Assembly (NCBI GenBank): GCA_910575245.1
Contig: CAJTEN010000011.1
Coordinates: forward strand, 62,001 to 126,000
Direction of reading: 5' to 3'
Length of the DNA stretch: 64,000 bases
Source of the DNA: Clostridia bacterium
Lineage (GTDB): Bacteria > Bacillota > Clostridia > Lachnospirales > Lachnospiraceae
Below, in pieces: positions 8,106 through 17,035 of the stretch; position 1 is the stretch's first letter; each line of letters starts with the position of its first letter. The position numbers and the translations under genes are program-made. Below the pieces are notes generated by a model. It did no database searches and had not been told where the DNA came from. It saw only the letters and a list, made by a program, of their open reading frames with translations.

Positions 8106-8486
8106 TTACATATAAATCCGTCTAACATGAAACAACTCCATTGCTGTACCGTCTGGCAGTTCCACATCACACAAAATCAGTTCTATTTCCTTATCCTCAA
8201 AAATCCGGCGCTTGGCCTCCTGTTCGTAGTCCTCTTTATCATGGCAGGACACCAGAATAAAAGGCAGCTCCTTGTCTGCGGCCCGCACCTCGCCCAGAAA
8301 GTCCATGCCGGAACCGTCCGGCAGGTCGAGATCACAGCAGATTACCAGAGGCATTTCCTCTTGGATGGCTGTCCGGGCTTCTTTCAGTGTGGAAGCCGTT
8401 TCTGCCGGGTAGCCTCGCCGTTGTAAATATTTTTGCAGGCATCATATATAGGTGTCGCTGTCATCGATCAGCAGTATCTTTTTCAT
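8106..8486 (-). pseudogene. Response-regulator receiver domain remnant
   Basis: On the minus strand, ATG at 8486 opens MKKILLIDDSDTYI and is followed at once by an in-frame TGA; the same frame continues with receiver-domain sequence. The acidic pair (LIDD) and the phospho-acceptor region CDLDLPDGSGMDFL are present. The segment VSCHDKEDYEQEA then joins a second receiver-like stretch (LILCDVELPDGTAMELF), suggesting an internal rearrangement. No output domain follows; the frame stops at the edge of the 103-bp palindromic element. A run of nine C (8496-8504) lies just upstream of the start. It is best read as a dead receiver gene. Confidence 0.65.
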
Positions 8487-8582
8487 ATGTCCTCACCCCC
8501 CCCCAATATTGATTTACTACAAGCATAAACTACAAATATTACACAAATGTCCGAGGTGTCTTTGATTTTCGACAGAAAAACA

Positions 8583-8596
8583 GGTTGAATTGTTAC
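8583..8596. repeat. Terminal fragment of the GTAACAGTTCAGCC repeat family
   Basis: GGTTGAATTGTTAC resembles the right end of the repeat found at 12017-12408 and 54308-54629. No left end is seen nearby. Confidence 0.35.
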
Positions 8597-8633
8597 AAAG
8601 CTCGGACATTTCAAAATATTTTGTCAAGGGATA

Positions 8634-10174
8634 ATCGGGTAGGAGGCTACCCATTAGTTGAGCAGCCGACCTCCCACACCACTGTACGTACCGTTCGGTA
8701 TACAGCGGTTCAATAGTTTTCACGTAACTTTCAGATAATAGTCAAGCATGGAAATATACCCCAGCCTGGCTATTATTTTATTGGTAAGGGCTACTCTTAG
8801 CATCTGCGCTGTCCTCCAGTAACCTTTCCGGCTGTTGGCAATCTGATGTACCTGCCACTCTTCCAGCTTTAATGCTCTCAAGTTTCGGTACCTCGTCTTC
8901 ACCTTTTTCCATTGTTTCCAATAGATTGCCCGTATCCTGCGCCGGAGCCATTCATCCGTCTCCGCCATCAGTCCTTTCATATCCGCAAGTTTATAGTAAT
9001 TTACCCACCCTCTGACATACTCCGCTAGTTTCTGTCTACGATAGTCATTACTCCACCCTTTATTCTTTTGGGTAATTTCCCTTATTCGCTCTTTCATTTT
9101 TCTGGCCGCCTTAGGGTGTACCCGGAACCGACATTTCCCCTTGTACCGGTAAAATGCATATCCCAGATATTTTATCCTGCTTATATGAGTTACTGTGGTC
9201 TTGGCTCGGTTTGCTTTCAGGAATAATTCTCCCTCTATGAAGGCATCCCCGGTTTGGCCGGAATCCCATCATCTCTTCGTAGAAATGCGGCTCGAAGACC
9301 GCTTCCAGCAGCCGCCTGAGCGCTTCCTGCACTAGTTTGTCTTCGTAGCAGTAGATTCTTAGTGGTCTCGTTTTCCCATTGTCCTTTGGTATCTCCACCT
9401 GCCTTGCGGGTTGTGGCTTGTACGACTTTTTCTTTAGCCGCTCCACCAGCTTATCCAAGTTCTCTTCCAGGTTCTTCCCGTATTCTTCTTTGGTTGTCCC
9501 ATCTATTCCTACGGCTTTGTCCCCATCCATTTTCTCGTGGCATTCTTTCAGTAATTCTTTGTTGATCATATGCCCGATGGATGTAAATACCATTTCCGGA
9601 TTTTCTGTTGATAGCTGCGATATTCTCTCAAGTTTTGTTCCCATTATTTTCTCCTATCTCTGGGTATAGATAATGTTTCCCTCTCGATATGGCTTTGCAT
9701 GGCAAGGTTGGTGAGGTTCAACCTTCTCTCGGCTTCCCTCTGGCGGCATTACCCGCCTTCATCGGTACTATCCGGCCATCCGGCTGCCTGCGGCTCATTT
9801 GCCCTCCTTCGTTAGTTGTCGTGCATACCACTTATGCATTATTGGCTCCACACTTACCTGCTATGGAAGCCACAGGCTCTCCCCAGTTGGCACAGCATCA
9901 TTGTACGGCATGGCTAGCTTCCAACCCCGTGGTGCCGTGTGAAATCTCACCATTTCGATAAACACACGTATTGCTTTCCGCATAGTAAACTACGTCAGCA
10001 CACCAGACTACCGTGATTTCGGGGCTAAACTGCCTTTTGACCCTATCGCCTAACTTCCTACGCTTAACCCGGCCTGTTACCATGCCGTGTTCAAGGTTCG
10101 CTATTGGTGGTGTGGTTAGCACCTTACCAAGTGGGGTTTCCACCCACTAAATGTTGTACCCTTGCTGGGCGCAC
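8634..10174 (-). mobile_element. Group II intron with internal deletion
   Basis: On the minus strand the intron opens GTGCGCCCAGCAAGGG (5' end complementary to 10174), a typical group II GUGYG start. About 530 bases of structured RNA domains precede the maturase gene. Downstream of it, CCGCTGTATACCGAACGG and its pairing arm resemble domain V. A domain VI-like stem with a CTAAT branch region follows, ending near ACCCGAT at 8634. The maturase has lost its middle, including the catalytic motif, so the intron cannot retrohome alone. It sits directly against the GCCGTGAATAGTAA palindromic repeat. Confidence 0.8.
8720..9644 (-). pseudogene. ltrA: Group II intron reverse transcriptase/maturase (LtrA-like), deleted and frameshifted
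   Basis: The start at 9644 has a good ribosome-binding site (TAGGAG). The N-terminal reverse-transcriptase part is clear: DGDKAVGIDGTTKEEY, PKDNGKTRPLRI and MGFRPNRGC. The sequence then jumps, with a change of frame, to the C-terminal part ELFLKANRAKTTVTHISRIK...YLGYAFYRYKG and the GIIM maturase domain WVNYYKLADM. The active-site YADD block and surrounding palm region are absent, so well over a hundred residues have been lost. No functional enzyme can be made. The remaining ribozyme might splice if a related maturase acts in trans. Confidence 0.88.
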
Positions 10175-10524
10175 TTACTATTCACGGCCAATGTCATTAA
10201 GTTAAACCTATACACAGCGTCTGATATGATAGGATTCTCCTTGGGGCCATTGGAAAACGCCGGTACTTAATGAGGTTTTCCACGAATTTAGTACCGCTGC
10301 GTTTGGAACTGAGCGAAAGCGCGTCCTCAGGAGATTCCTATCATGTCAGGCGCGTCCGGCTTAACTTAACGACATTGATTCACGGCCCAGCCGCTCATAG
10401 TAACATGATGCACACAAAATGCTCCATAGTCGCATTTGGGAGCCCCCAACTCGGATTTTCTGTGACTTCCGCTTTGCTCCACTCACAAAAAACATCTCGC
10501 GGTATATCAGCCGTGAATAGTAAC
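10175..10524. repeat. Palindromic repeat (TTACTATTCACGGC ends) holding a 189-bp element
   Basis: TTACTATTCACGGC (10175-10188) and GCCGTGAATAGTAAC (ending 10524) are inverted ends, with a second diverged right end GCCGCTCATAGTAAC in between. The same ends flank the copy at 54318-54538. The group II intron abuts the left end and a 189-bp element has inserted at 10189. No gene is seen in 10175-10560. Confidence 0.5.
10189..10377 (+). mobile_element. 189-bp inverted-repeat element, copy A
   Basis: It begins CAATGTCATTAAGTTAA and ends TTAACTTAACGACATTG. ATTCACGGC flanks it on both sides as a 9-base direct repeat (10180-10188 and 10378-10386), consistent with a target-site duplication. The interior folds into nested stems and holds no ORF. 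Confidence 0.8.
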
Positions 10525-10543
10525 TTACCCACTGCCCAAACTG

Positions 10544-10552
10544 CCCCCCCCC
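10544..10552. repeat. Run of nine C upstream of the MATE promoter
   Basis: A homopolymer (C)9 lies 12 bases upstream of the -35 box of the following MATE gene. Length changes there could alter promoter activity. Confidence 0.5.
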
Positions 10553-10563
10553 AAACTGTCACA

Positions 10564-10593
10564 TTGACTCCGAAAAACAATCCATGATAAGAT
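10564..10593 (+). promoter_or_regulatory. Putative promoter of the first MATE gene
   Basis: TTGACT (10564-10569) and TAAGAT (10588-10593) are spaced by 18 bases and lie about 55 bases before the start codon. The -10 box is weak. Confidence 0.4.
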
Positions 10594-10646
10594 GATAAGC
10601 AGGAAACAGCGCGGGCTTATCGCACCGCAGGAAGGAATGGCCGGAA

Positions 10647-12014
10647 ATGAAAGCAAAACAAGTTGACTTCTCAAAAGGAAGCGTTACAGGAAACATCATT
10701 CAGGTGGCTGCCCCTATGCTGGTGGCCCAGATCCTGAATCTGATGTATAATATCGTAGACCGGATCTACATAGGAAGAATTCCCGGCCAGGGACTTCTGG
10801 CGCTGGGAGGTGTCGGGCTGTGCTTTCCTTTTATCACCCTGATCACGGCCTTCACCAATCTGTACGGCGCAGGCGGCGCTCCTCTGTGTTCCATCGAGCG
10901 GGGACGGGGTCATCAGGAAGAGGCACAGCAGATCATGAATACCTCCTTCTGGCTGCTTGTGATCACCGGAGTGCTCCTGACGGTCCTGGGAAGCACTTTC
11001 TGCCGTCCTGTCCTAACTCTGTTCGGGGCCTCCGATACCTCCCTGCCTTATGCCATGTCCTATATGCGGATCTATCTGCTGGGAACCATCTTTTCCATGG
11101 TCGCCCTGGGGATGAATCCTTTTATCAATTCCCAGGGATTCGCGAATGTCGGAATGACCACCATTTTCCTGGGCGCTGTCACCAATATTGTTTTGGATCC
11201 CCTTTTCATCTTTGTTTTCAGGCTTGGCGTACAGGGCGCTGCATGGGCGACGGTCTGCTCCCAGATCCTGTCGGCAGTCTTCGTGATGCGTTTCCTGACC
11301 GGCAGCAGAGCGGAACTCCGTCTTCTGTTAAGAAAGAGACCGGCCCTGCAAAGGAAACATGTCTGGGATATTATCGGACTGGGGAGCGCCAGCTTCGTGA
11401 TGCAGTGTACCAACAGCCTGGTACAGATTGCCTGCAACCGGATGCTTGGAGCCTTCGGCGGAGACATCTACATATCCACTATGACCATTATCAACTCCGT
11501 GCGGCAGATTCTGGACACCCCGGTGCTGGCGATTGCCGACGGTGCCTCCCCGATCCTGAGTTATAATTACGGTGCAGGAAGATATGACAATGTTAAGAAA
11601 TCGATTCGTTTCGTCACGCTGTCTGCGCTTGCCTATACGACGGTAGTCTGGGTTCTTGTCCTGCTGCTGCCGGAACTGTTTATCGGCATCTTCAACAATG
11701 ATGACTCTCTTCTGACCGTTGCCGTACCGGCACTGCACATCTACTTCTTTGCCTTTATTTTCCAGGCGCTGCAGTACAGCGGACAGACGGTATTCAAGTC
11801 TCTTAATAAGAAGAAACAGGCGATCTTCTTCTCCCTGCTTCGCAAAGTGGTGATCGTGGTACCCCTGACCTTCCTGCTGCCTTATGTGGGAAAGCTTGGG
11901 GCGAACGGTGTGTTTATCGCCGAACCAATCTCCAACTTCCTGGGCGGCAGCGCCTGCTTTCTTGCTATGCTCCTCATGGTGTTTCCGGAGCTATCGGGTA
12001 AGAAAAAATACTGA
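10647..12014 (+). CDS. MATE family efflux transporter
   Basis: A 455-residue inner-membrane antiporter expected to export organic cations or drugs using a sodium or proton gradient. About twelve membrane segments can be traced, in two homologous halves. The opening FSKGSVTGNIIQVAAPMLVAQILNLMYNIVDRIYIG is typical, with related sequence in the second half (IIGLGSASFVMQCTNSLVQI). Length is normal. AGGAAGGAA lies about ten bases before ATG 10647; an upstream ATG at 10637 is out of frame. It stands alone, with a weak promoter upstream and a repeat element downstream. A second MATE gene lies at 14204. The substrate cannot be told from sequence. Confidence 0.93.
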   Translation: MKAKQVDFSKGSVTGNIIQVAAPMLVAQILNLMYNIVDRIYIGRIPGQGLLALGGVGLCFPFITLITAFTNLYGAGGAPLCSIERGRGHQEEAQQIMNTSFWLLVITGVLLTVLGSTFCRPVLTLFGASDTSLPYAMSYMRIYLLGTIFSMVALGMNPFINSQGFANVGMTTIFLGAVTNIVLDPLFIFVFRLGVQGAAWATVCSQILSAVFVMRFLTGSRAELRLLLRKRPALQRKHVWDIIGLGSASFVMQCTNSLVQIACNRMLGAFGGDIYISTMTIINSVRQILDTPVLAIADGASPILSYNYGAGRYDNVKKSIRFVTLSALAYTTVVWVLVLLLPELFIGIFNNDDSLLTVAVPALHIYFFAFIFQALQYSGQTVFKSLNKKKQAIFFSLLRKVVIVVPLTFLLPYVGKLGANGVFIAEPISNFLGGSACFLAMLLMVFPELSGKKKY

Positions 12015-12016
12015 TA

Positions 12017-12408
12017 GTAACAGTTCAGCCTTTCGGTTTCCCTGTTACGGGATCTGCCCATTCCAAGTGTCTACGTTCCACTCCGGTCGGCGCTGGGCAA
12101 ACGTCCCCCGGACGTTTAGCGCCCTGCGGCGAGGGGCAGATCCCTTGGCTATATTTACATATTCTCACGGACTTTGCAGTAAATGCAAAGTCCTGTGCTG
12201 AACCAATGTCATTAAGTTAAGTCTATACACAGCGTCTGATATGATAGGATTCTCCTGAGGGCCATTGGAAAACGCCGGTACTTAATGAGGTTTTTCACGA
12301 ATTTAGTACCGCTGCGTTTGGAACTGAGCGGAAGCGCGTCCTTAGGAGATTCCTATCATGTCAGGCGCGTCCGGCTTAACTTAATGACATTGTGTGCTGA
12401 ACTGTTAC
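12017..12408. repeat. GTAACAGTTCAGCC palindromic repeat, interrupted by 189-bp element
   Basis: The ends GTAACAGTTCAGCC (12017-12030) and TGCTGAACTGTTAC (ending 12408) are inverted. Without the inserted element and its duplication the unit is about 193 bases. Related copies are at 17036, 54308 and, partially, 62858. The unit lies just after the MATE stop. No gene is seen in 12015-12539. Confidence 0.65.
12204..12392 (+). mobile_element. 189-bp inverted-repeat element, copy B
   Basis: The terminal repeats are CAATGTCATTAAGTTAAG and its exact complement CTTAACTTAATGACATTG. TGTGCTGAAC occurs directly on both sides (12194-12203, 12393-12402), a clear 10-base target duplication inside another repeat. 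Confidence 0.85.
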
Positions 12409-12539
12409 TACTGATACATAGATTGACTGAAATCTAATTGTATTATCACTGCAAACCGTGTATAATAATAATAGGATTTCACTTTTATTCTGAATATTCT
12501 GATGATTAGCAAATAATACCGAAAGGCGGGCCGATTATT

Positions 12540-13070
12540 GTGGAAGCATTACGACGGAAAGAACAATACACAATCGACGATATCTATGCATTACCGGACG
12601 GCGAACGCGCAGAATTAATTGATGGGAAGTTCTATAACATGGCGCCTCCCGGTACAAGCCACCAGAAGATCAGCGGAAAATTATATCAGACGATAGCAAA
12701 TTACATCGACAGCCATAACGGAGCCTGCGAGATTTTTGCCGCACCCTTTGCCGTCTTTTTGAATCAGGATGATATCAATTATGTGGAACCGGATATTTCC
12801 GTCATCTGCGATTCATCGAAAATCGACGAGAAGGGCTGTCACGGCGCACCTGACTGGGTAATCGAAATCGTATCTCCCGGCAGCAAATCCATGGATTATT
12901 TTACCAAACTGTTCAAATACAGAAGTGCAGGCATCCGGGAATACTGGATCGCAGATCCTATGAAACAACGTGTCACTGTCTACCACTTTGAGAAGGAAAC
13001 CACGGAAGACTATTCTTTCGGGGAAGAGATTCCCGTTGGCATATACGAAGGCTTCTCAATCAGCGTTTGA
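12540..13070 (+). CDS. Uma2 family (DUF820) putative endonuclease
   Basis: A 176-residue protein of the Uma2/DUF820 family, which has a PD-(D/E)XK nuclease fold. The family pattern is visible: the opening YTIDDIYALPDGERAELIDGKFY, then NYVEPDISVICD (acidic residue), PDWVIEIVSP (E-x-V), and YRSAGIREYWIADP. Cellular function is not established for the family. The start is GTG 12540, about ten bases after AAAGGCGGG. It is a lone gene after a repeat cluster, and its 3' end overlaps the convergent LysR gene by 15 bases. That is unusual but both reading frames look intact. Confidence 0.85.
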   Translation: MEALRRKEQYTIDDIYALPDGERAELIDGKFYNMAPPGTSHQKISGKLYQTIANYIDSHNGACEIFAAPFAVFLNQDDINYVEPDISVICDSSKIDEKGCHGAPDWVIEIVSPGSKSMDYFTKLFKYRSAGIREYWIADPMKQRVTVYHFEKETTEDYSFGEEIPVGIYEGFSISV

Positions 13071-13973
13071 GAAAGGCTCAAAGGCAGGCAGGTTACCCAA
13101 ATACTTCTGCAGGCCTTCCGATGCCGCACTTCTTCCCCGCCCGCTGTCATAGACAAGCCTGACTTCCCGCTCCGGCGGTTCACATTCCAGCAAGATCCTC
13201 ACAAGCTGCCTGGTTTCCAGCCAGGGCTGCGCCATCTTCTCCGGCACGAAGCCGATTCCCATATTGGCCCGGATCATCGGAACCAGCAGATCTGAGGTAG
13301 CCACTTCCGTATCCGGTTCTATATTCACATTCTGCCTGTAAAAGAACTCCTTATACAATTCGGTGGTCGCCGTTCCCGTCCCGATTCCGACCCAGGGATA
13401 CTCTTTCAATTCTTCCAGCTTCCGTCTGCCGTAACCCAATTCCCGATATTGGCTGCCGCATACCAGAATTTCCTGAAAACTGATCAGTTTCTTATATGTC
13501 AGCTGTCCTGAAAGTTCAAAAGGCGTGGTGATCACTGCAAAATCCAGTTTCCCATAGACGAGACTCTTCAGAATATCCGGCGTCGTATGATTGTGTATCT
13601 TGATTCTGACTTTCGGACAGATCTCCCGATATTCCCGCAGCGCGTTCAGCAGGAAAAGGTGCAGCGCGCTTTCTGTTGCCCCGATCTCAACCGTCCCGGT
13701 TCCTTCCAGAATCTGTGTCCTGATCTCCTCCTGCGCTTTCTGCAGCTGCAAAAAGGCAATCTCCACATGGGCATACAGCCTCTCCCCTTCCTCCGTCAGC
13801 GTAATCCCTCTCGCCTCCCGCACCAGCAGCTTGCATTTCAGTCCGTCTTCCAGCAATTTCATGACTCTGGTCACATTAGGCTGGTTGCTCCCCATCGCGG
13901 CAGCCGCCCTGGTAAGATTCTTATATTTTGCGACATAATAAAATGTCTTGTAATACTCAAAATTTATATCCAT
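13056..13973 (-). CDS. LysR family transcriptional regulator
   Basis: A 305-residue DNA-binding regulator. The N-terminal winged helix-turn-helix spans residues 1-60 (FYYVAKYKNLTRAAAAMGSNQPNVTR region). The C-terminal periplasmic-binding-protein-like effector domain starts near residue 90 (GTVEIGATESALHLFLL). It is divergent from the MATE transporter starting at 14204, with a 230-base intergenic region. LysR regulators commonly control the divergent neighbour, so it may regulate that exporter in response to an unknown small molecule. The last residues overlap the convergent Uma2 gene. The start at ATG 13973 is supported by a GAGGT upstream, at a slightly long distance. Confidence 0.92.
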   Translation of the reverse strand: MDINFEYYKTFYYVAKYKNLTRAAAAMGSNQPNVTRVMKLLEDGLKCKLLVREARGITLTEEGERLYAHVEIAFLQLQKAQEEIRTQILEGTGTVEIGATESALHLFLLNALREYREICPKVRIKIHNHTTPDILKSLVYGKLDFAVITTPFELSGQLTYKKLISFQEILVCGSQYRELGYGRRKLEELKEYPWVGIGTGTATTELYKEFFYRQNVNIEPDTEVATSDLLVPMIRANMGIGFVPEKMAQPWLETRQLVRILLECEPPEREVRLVYDSGRGRSAASEGLQKYLGNLPAFEPFSNAD

Positions 13974-14203
13974 ATATATTTTATATACCTCATATACAAT
14001 CTATGTATTTTTAATATTTCTTAACAGGGATTATAATACGTTATCGTGAGAATGTAAATCATCCCACGAAATAAATACACGCAACACAGAAGCCGAAGTA
14101 TCAGCTCAAACAGGTCTGCGCATTTACTGCGCTGACTATGCCATAGAGTAAACCGCACGCGTATCGATCCACTACGATACAAGACCAGAAAACGGAGGTT
14201 ATC

Positions 14204-15547
14204 ATGAACAAAGATTTGACCAAAGGCGATCCTCGGAAAGTACTCTGGGCCTTCTGCCTGCCCATGTTCGGAAGTATCATCTTCCAGCAGTTATACAATA
14301 TCGCCGACTCTCTTGTGGCCGGCAAATTCATCGGTGAAAACGCACTGGCCGCTGTAGGGAACAGCTACAACATCACCCTTATCTTTATCGCCTTTGCCTT
14401 CGGCTGCAATATGGGATGCTCCGTCATCGTCTCTCAGCTGTTCGGCGCCAAAGACTATGGCCGGATGAAGACTTCCGTCTACACCACGCTGATCGCCAGC
14501 GCCGTGCTCTGTGCCCTGCTGATGTTTGCCGGCTTCCTCTCCTGCGGGACGCTGCTGCGGCTGATGAAGACACAGCCCGAGATCATGGCGGATTCCGCAT
14601 TGTATCTGAATATTTACATATTGGGACTTCCCTTTTTGTTCTTCTATAATATAGCCACAGGCATTTTCTCCGCACTGGGAGATTCGAAGACCCCTTTCCT
14701 GTTCCTGGCTTTCTCGTCCACCGCCAACATACTGGTGGATATCCTGTTCGTTGTCACATTTCAAATGGGAATCGCCGGCGTAGCCTGGGCAACCTTTCTC
14801 TGTCAGGGAGTCAGCTGCACCCTCTCCGTCCTGTTGATTTTAAAAAGACTTGCGAAAATAGAAATATCTGATACCACCGTGAAAACAGCTGTCTTCTCAT
14901 GGGATCTGCTGGGAAAAATACTGACGGTCGCCATCCCCAGCATCCTGCAGCAATCCTTTATCTCCATAGGAAACATCCTGGTTCAGGGCTGTATCAACAG
15001 CTTCGGTGTCAGCGTCGCCGCAGGCTACTCCGCCGCCGTGAAACTGAATAATCTGGTCATCACCTCGTTTACCACCATTGGCAACGGCATCTCGAACTTC
15101 TCCGCCCAGAACATCGGCGCGAAGACCTATGGCCGGGTGAAGGACGGATTCCGTGCCGGCGTAAAACTGGTGTGGATGTTATCCATCCCGCTCTGCCTGC
15201 TCTACCTGTTCCTCGGCAAATATCTGCTCCTGCTCTTCATGGATGCGTCCTCCGTCAAGGCACTGCAGACCGGACAGCAGTTCCTGCGGATCCTGTCGCC
15301 CTTTTACTTCCTGATCTCCGCCAAGCTGGCAGCCGATGGTGTCTTACGCGGGGCAGGCGCCATGAAGCAGTTTATGGTGTCTACTTTTACGGATCTGATC
15401 TTAAGGGTGGCGCTGGCTTTTGTGCTCTCCGCCGCCATGCAGTCCGAAACCGGCATCTGGCTCTCCTGGCCTGTGGGCTGGTGTCTCGGAACGGCGCTCT
15501 CGATCCTTTTCTACAGAAAGGGATACTGGAACTGCCACAGAAATTAA
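14204..15547 (+). CDS. MATE family efflux transporter (second)
   Basis: A 447-residue multidrug exporter of the MATE family with about twelve membrane segments. It opens LTKGDPRKVLWAFCLPMFGSIIFQQLYNIADSLVAGKFIG, the usual family start, and the second half repeats the pattern (ILTVAIPSILQQSFISIGNILVQG). ACGGAGG lies eight bases before ATG 14204. It is divergent from a LysR regulator and likely controlled by it. Its 3' end overlaps the convergent PsiE-like gene by four bases. It is clearly different from the MATE protein at 10647, so this is not a recent duplication. Confidence 0.93.
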   Translation: MNKDLTKGDPRKVLWAFCLPMFGSIIFQQLYNIADSLVAGKFIGENALAAVGNSYNITLIFIAFAFGCNMGCSVIVSQLFGAKDYGRMKTSVYTTLIASAVLCALLMFAGFLSCGTLLRLMKTQPEIMADSALYLNIYILGLPFLFFYNIATGIFSALGDSKTPFLFLAFSSTANILVDILFVVTFQMGIAGVAWATFLCQGVSCTLSVLLILKRLAKIEISDTTVKTAVFSWDLLGKILTVAIPSILQQSFISIGNILVQGCINSFGVSVAAGYSAAVKLNNLVITSFTTIGNGISNFSAQNIGAKTYGRVKDGFRAGVKLVWMLSIPLCLLYLFLGKYLLLLFMDASSVKALQTGQQFLRILSPFYFLISAKLAADGVLRGAGAMKQFMVSTFTDLILRVALAFVLSAAMQSETGIWLSWPVGWCLGTALSILFYRKGYWNCHRN

Positions 15548-15960
15548 TCTGTGTCCGCCTCCTGTTCGGCCTCTTCTTTCTTCCGCGTCACATGCAGATA
15601 CCTGCGCAGTGCGCACAGAATGCCGACACTGATCACTGATATGAAATCTTCGAAAGGCGTCGTATCCCCCAGGATCATATGCCTTGCTACCAGGAAGATT
15701 AACACTTCCATAACATTGTCAGAATTGGGGCGGCACAGCATCTGCAGAAACTCGATGCCTATGACTATGACGAAAATCTCTTCCAGGAAAGGCTTGAACG
15801 CCTCGGTCTCCGCCGCCAGAGAATGAAAGATCTCGAAATCCTTCAACAAACTGTATACAGAAAGCACGATACCGAACAACACGATAATCGCCATCACACT
15901 CTCCAGCACTTCACCAGTCCGCTGTATCTTCTTCTTGAATCTGCCCATAAATTTTTCCAT
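15544..15960 (-). CDS. PsiE-like phosphate-starvation family membrane protein
   Basis: A 138-residue integral membrane protein of the PsiE family, named for phosphate-starvation-inducible expression in Escherichia coli; the molecular role is unknown. Three to four hydrophobic segments are visible (VMAIIVLFGIVLSVYSLL; IFVIVIGIEFLQML; VMEVLIFLVARHMIL; FISVISVGILCAL). A soluble tail rich in Lys/Glu ends the protein. The start at 15960 (MEKFMGRFKKK) is chosen over a longer frame because a GGGAGGGCG ribosome-binding site precedes it. It converges on the second MATE gene with a four-base overlap. Confidence 0.75.
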   Translation of the reverse strand: MEKFMGRFKKKIQRTGEVLESVMAIIVLFGIVLSVYSLLKDFEIFHSLAAETEAFKPFLEEIFVIVIGIEFLQMLCRPNSDNVMEVLIFLVARHMILGDTTPFEDFISVISVGILCALRRYLHVTRKKEEAEQEADTD

Positions 15961-16049
15961 CGTTATCTTCGCCCTCCCTGAAATATCTGTATTATAACAA
16001 ACACCCAAATGGGTGTAAAGCCTGAAAAGATCAGCTCTGCGCATTCGCG

Positions 16050-16955
16050 GTATATCATCGCATAGGCGCTGACTTCGCCAGATACGGCAGCCACCTGAAA
16101 CATCTTCGCAAGAAGGCAGATATCGCGTTCCTGCTCTCCAATGAAGCGCTTACGGGACTGCAGTGGTTTAAGGCACATACGGATCTGAGTTACAACGATA
16201 TCGTCCGCTGGCTCTATGACGCTTTCTATGAACTGAATCTGGAATGTGACATCCTGTCTGTGGAGGATACCGAATTGTTCGGCCAGTACAAGCTCCTGGT
16301 GACCCCGGCGCTCTACAGCGCTTCCGATGCGCTTATTACGGCCTTGAAAGCCTATGTGGAACAGGGCGGCCATCTGGTTTCCACCTTTAAGACGGCATTC
16401 TCTGATCCTGTACTTAAGATCTACGCCGATGACCAGCCCCACGGCCTGACGGATGTCTTCGGCATGACCTATGATCAGTTTACGGATGCAGTCAACGTAA
16501 GTCTCAAAGACTGTGCCTTTCCGGTTTCCTCCGACAGCACAGGCGCTGCCCATTACTGGATGGAACTGCTCATACCGGACACTGCCCAGACTCTGGCGGT
16601 CTATGACCATCCCTACTGGAAGGAATATGCCGCCGTTACCAGGAACCGGTACGGCAGGGGAAGCGCCGTTTACCTGGGATGCTACTTTGACACAGCTCTT
16701 CTGAAGGACTTGCTGTCCTGCCTGGCCGAAGATGCCGGACTGCCCCTGCCTGCCATACATTATCCCATTGTCACCAAACGGGGCATCAACGAACTGCAAC
16801 GGCAGATTACTTATTTCTTTAACTATGCGGATGCACCCGCCTCTTTCCCATGGCAGGGCGGCGACGCGGTTCTTCTGATGCAGGATGAGGCTTTGCGCCA
16901 TGGGGATACTATTACTCTGGGCGGCTGGGACTTTGTCATTGTAGAAGAAATGTAA
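16050..16955 (+). pseudogene. 5'-truncated GH42 beta-galactosidase
   Basis: An open frame from about 16050 encodes the C-terminal 300 residues of a glycoside hydrolase family 42 beta-galactosidase. RYGSHLKHLRKKADIAFLLSN and EALTGLQWF begin the trimerisation domain, LVTPALYSASD and GGHLVSTF follow, and a C-terminal beta domain ends at residue VIVEEM. Full-length enzymes are about 650-700 residues with a catalytic TIM barrel; that barrel is missing here and no start codon with a ribosome-binding site precedes the remnant. A proper terminator still follows the stop codon. The remnant abuts the PsiE promoter region, so a deletion probably joined the two loci. Confidence 0.8.
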
Positions 16956-16993
16956 GTTGCCCATCTTTCCTTCAGGTACAGACCTGACATCAC

Positions 16994-17033
16994 ACCCGGC
17001 ATAAGGCACTTCGTGTCTGGCCGGGTTTTTTAT
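16994..17033 (+). terminator. Rho-independent terminator of the GH42 remnant
   Basis: ACCCGGC (16994-17000) pairs with GCCGGGT (17020-17026), followed by a T-run. Confidence 0.8.
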
Positions 17034-17035
17034 AC

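Noticed and set aside
10820..11566. Second plus-strand frame inside the first MATE gene
   Set aside because: It lacks membrane segments and overlaps a clear MATE protein in another frame.
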